DNA of 64,000 nucleotides from Methanolobus sp. (GTDB taxonomy: Archaea > Halobacteriota > Methanosarcinia > Methanosarcinales > Methanosarcinaceae), in assembly GCF_030682845.1 (NCBI RefSeq), contig NZ_JAUXNK010000046.1:1-64000 (forward strand), written 5' to 3'. Below the pieces are notes generated by a model. It was given only the letters and a program-made list of their open reading frames with translations. It was not told the origin of the DNA and searched no databases. The position numbers and the translations under genes were made by a program. Below, one piece after another: positions 60,573-64,000 of the stretch (positions are counted from its first letter, which is position 1; each line of letters begins with the position of its first letter).

Positions 60573-60980
60573 TCAGTTCAAGCCTTTAGAATTAAAGAAC
60601 GGGGCGTATTTTTTATCAGTTGATTCAATATGATTGACCAGCCAATCTTTGAGGAAGTTCATCAGTTCATAGCTGAGCCCCGCTTTTCCATTTTCGTAGT
60701 CTTTTTTGAAGTTGCCGACCTGCTCGATGAATTTCTCATGTTCCTTTTTATGAGCTGCGTACTGTGGGTATCCATACTGCTTCATATAATTTTCCTCAGT
60801 AGTGAAATGTTTCTGAGTGTACTCCGCCATCTTAGTGATTATATCCAGGGTTATTTGCTTGCTTTTTGCATTCAACATAGCATCGTGAAGTTCGTTGATC
60901 ATTTTCACAAGTTGCTGATGCTGCCCATCAATCTCTTTTATGTTCATGCTGTATTTGTCAGACCAGGTTATCAGTGCCAT
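60573..60980 (-). CDS. Bacteriohemerythrin
   Basis: MALITWSDKYSMNIKEIDGQHQQLVKMINELHDAM; HFTTEENYMKQYGYPQYAAHKKEHEKFIEQV; start at MALITW. Confidence 0.93.
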   Translation of the reverse strand: MALITWSDKYSMNIKEIDGQHQQLVKMINELHDAMLNAKSKQITLDIITKMAEYTQKHFTTEENYMKQYGYPQYAAHKKEHEKFIEQVGNFKKDYENGKAGLSYELMNFLKDWLVNHIESTDKKYAPFFNSKGLN

Positions 60981-61232
60981 ATTAATCACCATGAATAAAT
61001 ATATTTGGAAGTATAAATATAAACTGGTCTGGTTCCGGATCAAATTCTGTATAGGATGTTCAGTTCCTGGATATGGGCCTATATACTTCCTTTTCAAAAC
61101 AAATAAGTATTCATCTTCTCAATTAGAGTCGTGGCGCAGAATGTTGTATCGTTTGACATAATAACCCCTCTATCCCGTCCTGTCCTTATAATACATACGT
61201 GCGCCACATGATGATTCTCTGCCAGTTCAATT

Positions 61233-63941
61233 TTATTTTACATTCCGGACAGCAATCTTTATCCCTTCAGCAAATATCAGTGTCACAAAAGCAACTCCCA
61301 GCGGCAGTATCCACTGCATAGGTGTGAGTGGCACAAGTTCAAATATATTGTTCAGGAAAGGAATATACATTACAGAGAGTGTCAGCAGGACCGTGCTGAG
61401 CACACCTACTATCATCAGCTTATTGCTAAAGATGCCTATCTTTGTTATAGATTCTTCAAGGGACCTGAAGGAGAATGGTATGAAAAGTATCATGCTGACA
61501 ATGGTTGCAAATGTAAGCGTCCTCGCAATTGTAGTATTCTCTGCAGGGTCATTGAGCACAAACACAAGAAAAGCAGACGAAGCCATTACTGCAGCCATGC
61601 TTACCATGATCATCACATTCCTCTTCTTCAGCAGGCTCTCATTGGGATCGCGTGGCATCTTGTCCATTATCTTTTCCCGGGCAGGGTCAAGACCAAGGGC
61701 AATAGCAGGCATTATCTCATCGAACATATTGATGAATAAAATCTGCAGTGCAAGCAGGGGTATAAGGTCAAACCCCAGCAACAGGAGACCCAGCATAATA
61801 AGCGTGACCTCTGTGAAATTTCTGGAGATAAGATAGGTCGTGAACTTTTCTATATTCTCGTAAATGGACCTGCCTCTTTTCACTGCTTCCACGATGGTGG
61901 CGAAGTTGTCATCCTGCAGGACCATGAGACTGGACTGCTGTGCCACATCAGTTCCCTTGAGTCCCATCGCAATGCCGATGTCCGCCTTCTTCAGGGCCGG
62001 TGCATCGTTCACACCATCGCCGGTCATCGCTACAATATGCCCTTTTTTTTGCAGGGCTTCTACTATTCTCAGCTTCTGCTCAGGCATGGTCCTTGCATAA
62101 ACGCTTATTTTGTCAACGATCTTCTCTAACTCCTCATTGTCCAGTTCATCAAGCTCCGGGCCTGTCACAACGCAGTCTGTTATGATACGCTGCACTTTCT
62201 TATCGCTCTCATTCAGTATTTCTGCATCGGACCCACAGGCACTCCCACTATCCAGGAGTCCTATGTGCCTGGCTATCGCCTTGGCTGTATCCGGGTTATC
62301 GCCGGTTATCATCAGTACCTTGATGCCGGCCTGCCGGGAGAGCTCCACAGCATTCTTCACCTCGTCACGCGGGGGATCTATCATGCCGATAAGCCCCAGG
62401 AATGTCATATTTTGCTCGATGTCTTCTTTGGAGGGATCTCCGGGGTCTTCAGTGCAGGCAATCCCAAGCACACGGTAGGCGGAGGATGCCATCTCCCGGT
62501 TCATGTCAAGTATGCTCCTGCGGTCATCATCGCTGATGTCCGTGACCTTTCCATCCTTCTCGATACGGGTACAGCGCTCAAGGACATACTCAGGAGCCCC
62601 TTTTGTGTACGATACCCTTCCATCTTCCCGGGTGTGCACGGTAGTCATCAACTTCCTCTCGGAAGTGAAGGCTATCTCATCGATCATCGGGTACTCTTTC
62701 TCGAGATCATCTTTCCACAGTCCCGCCTTTGCAGCGGCAACCACAAGAGCTATCTCTGTAGGATCTCCCACAGTGTCCCATTTGCCGTCTCTCTTCTCGA
62801 TAGATGAGGCGTTGCAAAGTGCTGCAGCCCTGAGCAGCTTCATGGCAGTATCACCCTGTCCGATATCCGCCTTCCCTCCTTCTACCAGGAACTCTCCGTC
62901 AGGTGCATATCCCGACCCGCTGACCTCAAAAGTTTTATTGCTAACGAATACCTTTTCGACCGTCATCTCATTACGTGTGAGGGTTCCGGTCTTGTCGGTA
63001 CATATCACAGTTGTGGATCCCAGTGTCTCAACTGCCAGCATCTTCCGGATTATCGCATTGTGCTGGGCCATCCGTCTCATCCCGTAAGCAAGGGTGATTG
63101 TCATGACAAGCGGAAGTCCCTGAGGCACTGCGGCCACAGCCAGCGCCAGTGCCACCAGCAGGATCTCGGTAAGAGGTGCTCCTATGAACAGCCCCAGCAC
63201 AAAAGTGGCCAGTGAAGCCAGCAGTGCTATTACAGCAAGATTCTTTGACAAATTTGCAACCTTTTTCTGAAGGGGTGTGGGTTCATCCTCCACCTGAATA
63301 AGGCCTGCTATTTCACCTATCTTGGTCTCCATCCCGGTGGAAACGACAACAGCCCTGCACTTTCCGTGAACGATCTGCGTACCGGCAAATATCTGGTCTC
63401 CTACATCCTTCCAGACCGGCTCGCTCTCGCCCGTAAGGGCCGCCTCTTCAATCCTGAGGCCATCCGATTTGAAAACAACCGCATCGGCAGGGATATTATC
63501 TCCCACCTCAAGAACCAGGACATCTCCGGGCACAACTCCCCTTGTCTGCACATTCCTGGGTTTATTATCCCGTATAACTGTCGTCTCAGGCTTGACTATG
63601 TCCTTCAGGGACTCCATTGCCTTCTCTGCCCTGTACTCCTGGATAAATCCCAGTATGATCACAAGGGCAATGATAAAGACAATGACCCAGAAATTGATAA
63701 CTTCGTCTGCCAGCAGGGAGATTATTGCTGCAGCGATAAGCACCCACACAATGAAATCAGCAAACTGCCTGGTGAATATCTTCCATGCAGTTGTTTTTTT
63801 TGTTTCTGTCAGCTCATTGTTTCCATATTTTTCCAGTCGCTCAGATATCTGCTGCTCAGAAAGTCCTTTTTCCGATGTTCCAAGCCTGGCAAATGTATCC
63901 TCGACGGCCGGAAGGTCCCCTTCCACTATATTCTCCTCCAC
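61233..63941 (-). CDS. Cation (Ca2+-type) P-type ATPase
   Basis: 902 aa; ALTGESEPV, CTDKTGTLTRNEMTV, MTGDGVNDAPALKKADIGIAMG. Confidence 0.96.
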   Translation of the reverse strand: MEENIVEGDLPAVEDTFARLGTSEKGLSEQQISERLEKYGNNELTETKKTTAWKIFTRQFADFIVWVLIAAAIISLLADEVINFWVIVFIIALVIILGFIQEYRAEKAMESLKDIVKPETTVIRDNKPRNVQTRGVVPGDVLVLEVGDNIPADAVVFKSDGLRIEEAALTGESEPVWKDVGDQIFAGTQIVHGKCRAVVVSTGMETKIGEIAGLIQVEDEPTPLQKKVANLSKNLAVIALLASLATFVLGLFIGAPLTEILLVALALAVAAVPQGLPLVMTITLAYGMRRMAQHNAIIRKMLAVETLGSTTVICTDKTGTLTRNEMTVEKVFVSNKTFEVSGSGYAPDGEFLVEGGKADIGQGDTAMKLLRAAALCNASSIEKRDGKWDTVGDPTEIALVVAAAKAGLWKDDLEKEYPMIDEIAFTSERKLMTTVHTREDGRVSYTKGAPEYVLERCTRIEKDGKVTDISDDDRRSILDMNREMASSAYRVLGIACTEDPGDPSKEDIEQNMTFLGLIGMIDPPRDEVKNAVELSRQAGIKVLMITGDNPDTAKAIARHIGLLDSGSACGSDAEILNESDKKVQRIITDCVVTGPELDELDNEELEKIVDKISVYARTMPEQKLRIVEALQKKGHIVAMTGDGVNDAPALKKADIGIAMGLKGTDVAQQSSLMVLQDDNFATIVEAVKRGRSIYENIEKFTTYLISRNFTEVTLIMLGLLLLGFDLIPLLALQILFINMFDEIMPAIALGLDPAREKIMDKMPRDPNESLLKKRNVMIMVSMAAVMASSAFLVFVLNDPAENTTIARTLTFATIVSMILFIPFSFRSLEESITKIGIFSNKLMIVGVLSTVLLTLSVMYIPFLNNIFELVPLTPMQWILPLGVAFVTLIFAEGIKIAVRNVK

Positions 63942-64000
63942 CGAACTTTCCCCCTATATGCATTTGAAGGATTAGCATTTATAGATATTTGTATGAGGTA

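Noticed and set aside
61131-61208. Interpretation of the 77-nt stem-closed element as a tRNA (including tRNA-Pyl)
   Set aside because: No GTTCRANNC T-loop, no D-loop GG, and no similarity to known pylT.
1-64000. CRISPR arrays, rRNA genes, complete insertion sequences
   Set aside because: No regularly spaced repeats, rRNA signatures or intact transposase genes were seen on reading.

Overview
Chromosomal window from a methanogenic archaeon, most likely Methanosarcinales/Methanosarcinaceae (CTP-dependent riboflavin kinase, thermosome, RadA, CDC48/VAT, aIF1, PEF-CTERM protein, bacterial-type MutS/MutL; TAG used as a stop by only about 4 of roughly 58 genes I checked). Most of it is housekeeping: riboflavin synthesis, ABC export, biotin-type ECF transport (bioY-A1-A2-T), mutSL, cbiDE plus cbiMN/cbiQO, NicO and NikR metal handling, purine synthesis, nifS/nifU, Pit phosphate uptake and a Ca-type P-ATPase. 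There are two tRNAs (Pro-GGG and Arg-GCG). No CRISPR array, rRNA or complete IS element was seen. The most interesting items are: a 1408-aa eukaryote-like alpha-2-macroglobulin/complement-type thioester lipoprotein; a rhomboid-like gene whose frame continues upstream through an in-frame TAG (pyrrolysine or decay); a duplicated tRNA-Pro 3' end that looks like an attachment-site scar; a scar where one deletion appears to have removed the 5' halves of two divergent genes (wrbA and a membrane protein); decayed ACR3-type transporter remnants; a possible ATA start codon; TTGTAAACC repeats upstream of bioY; a cis-prenyltransferase homolog lacking the catalytic motif; and small ORFs missed by the 60-aa ORF track.
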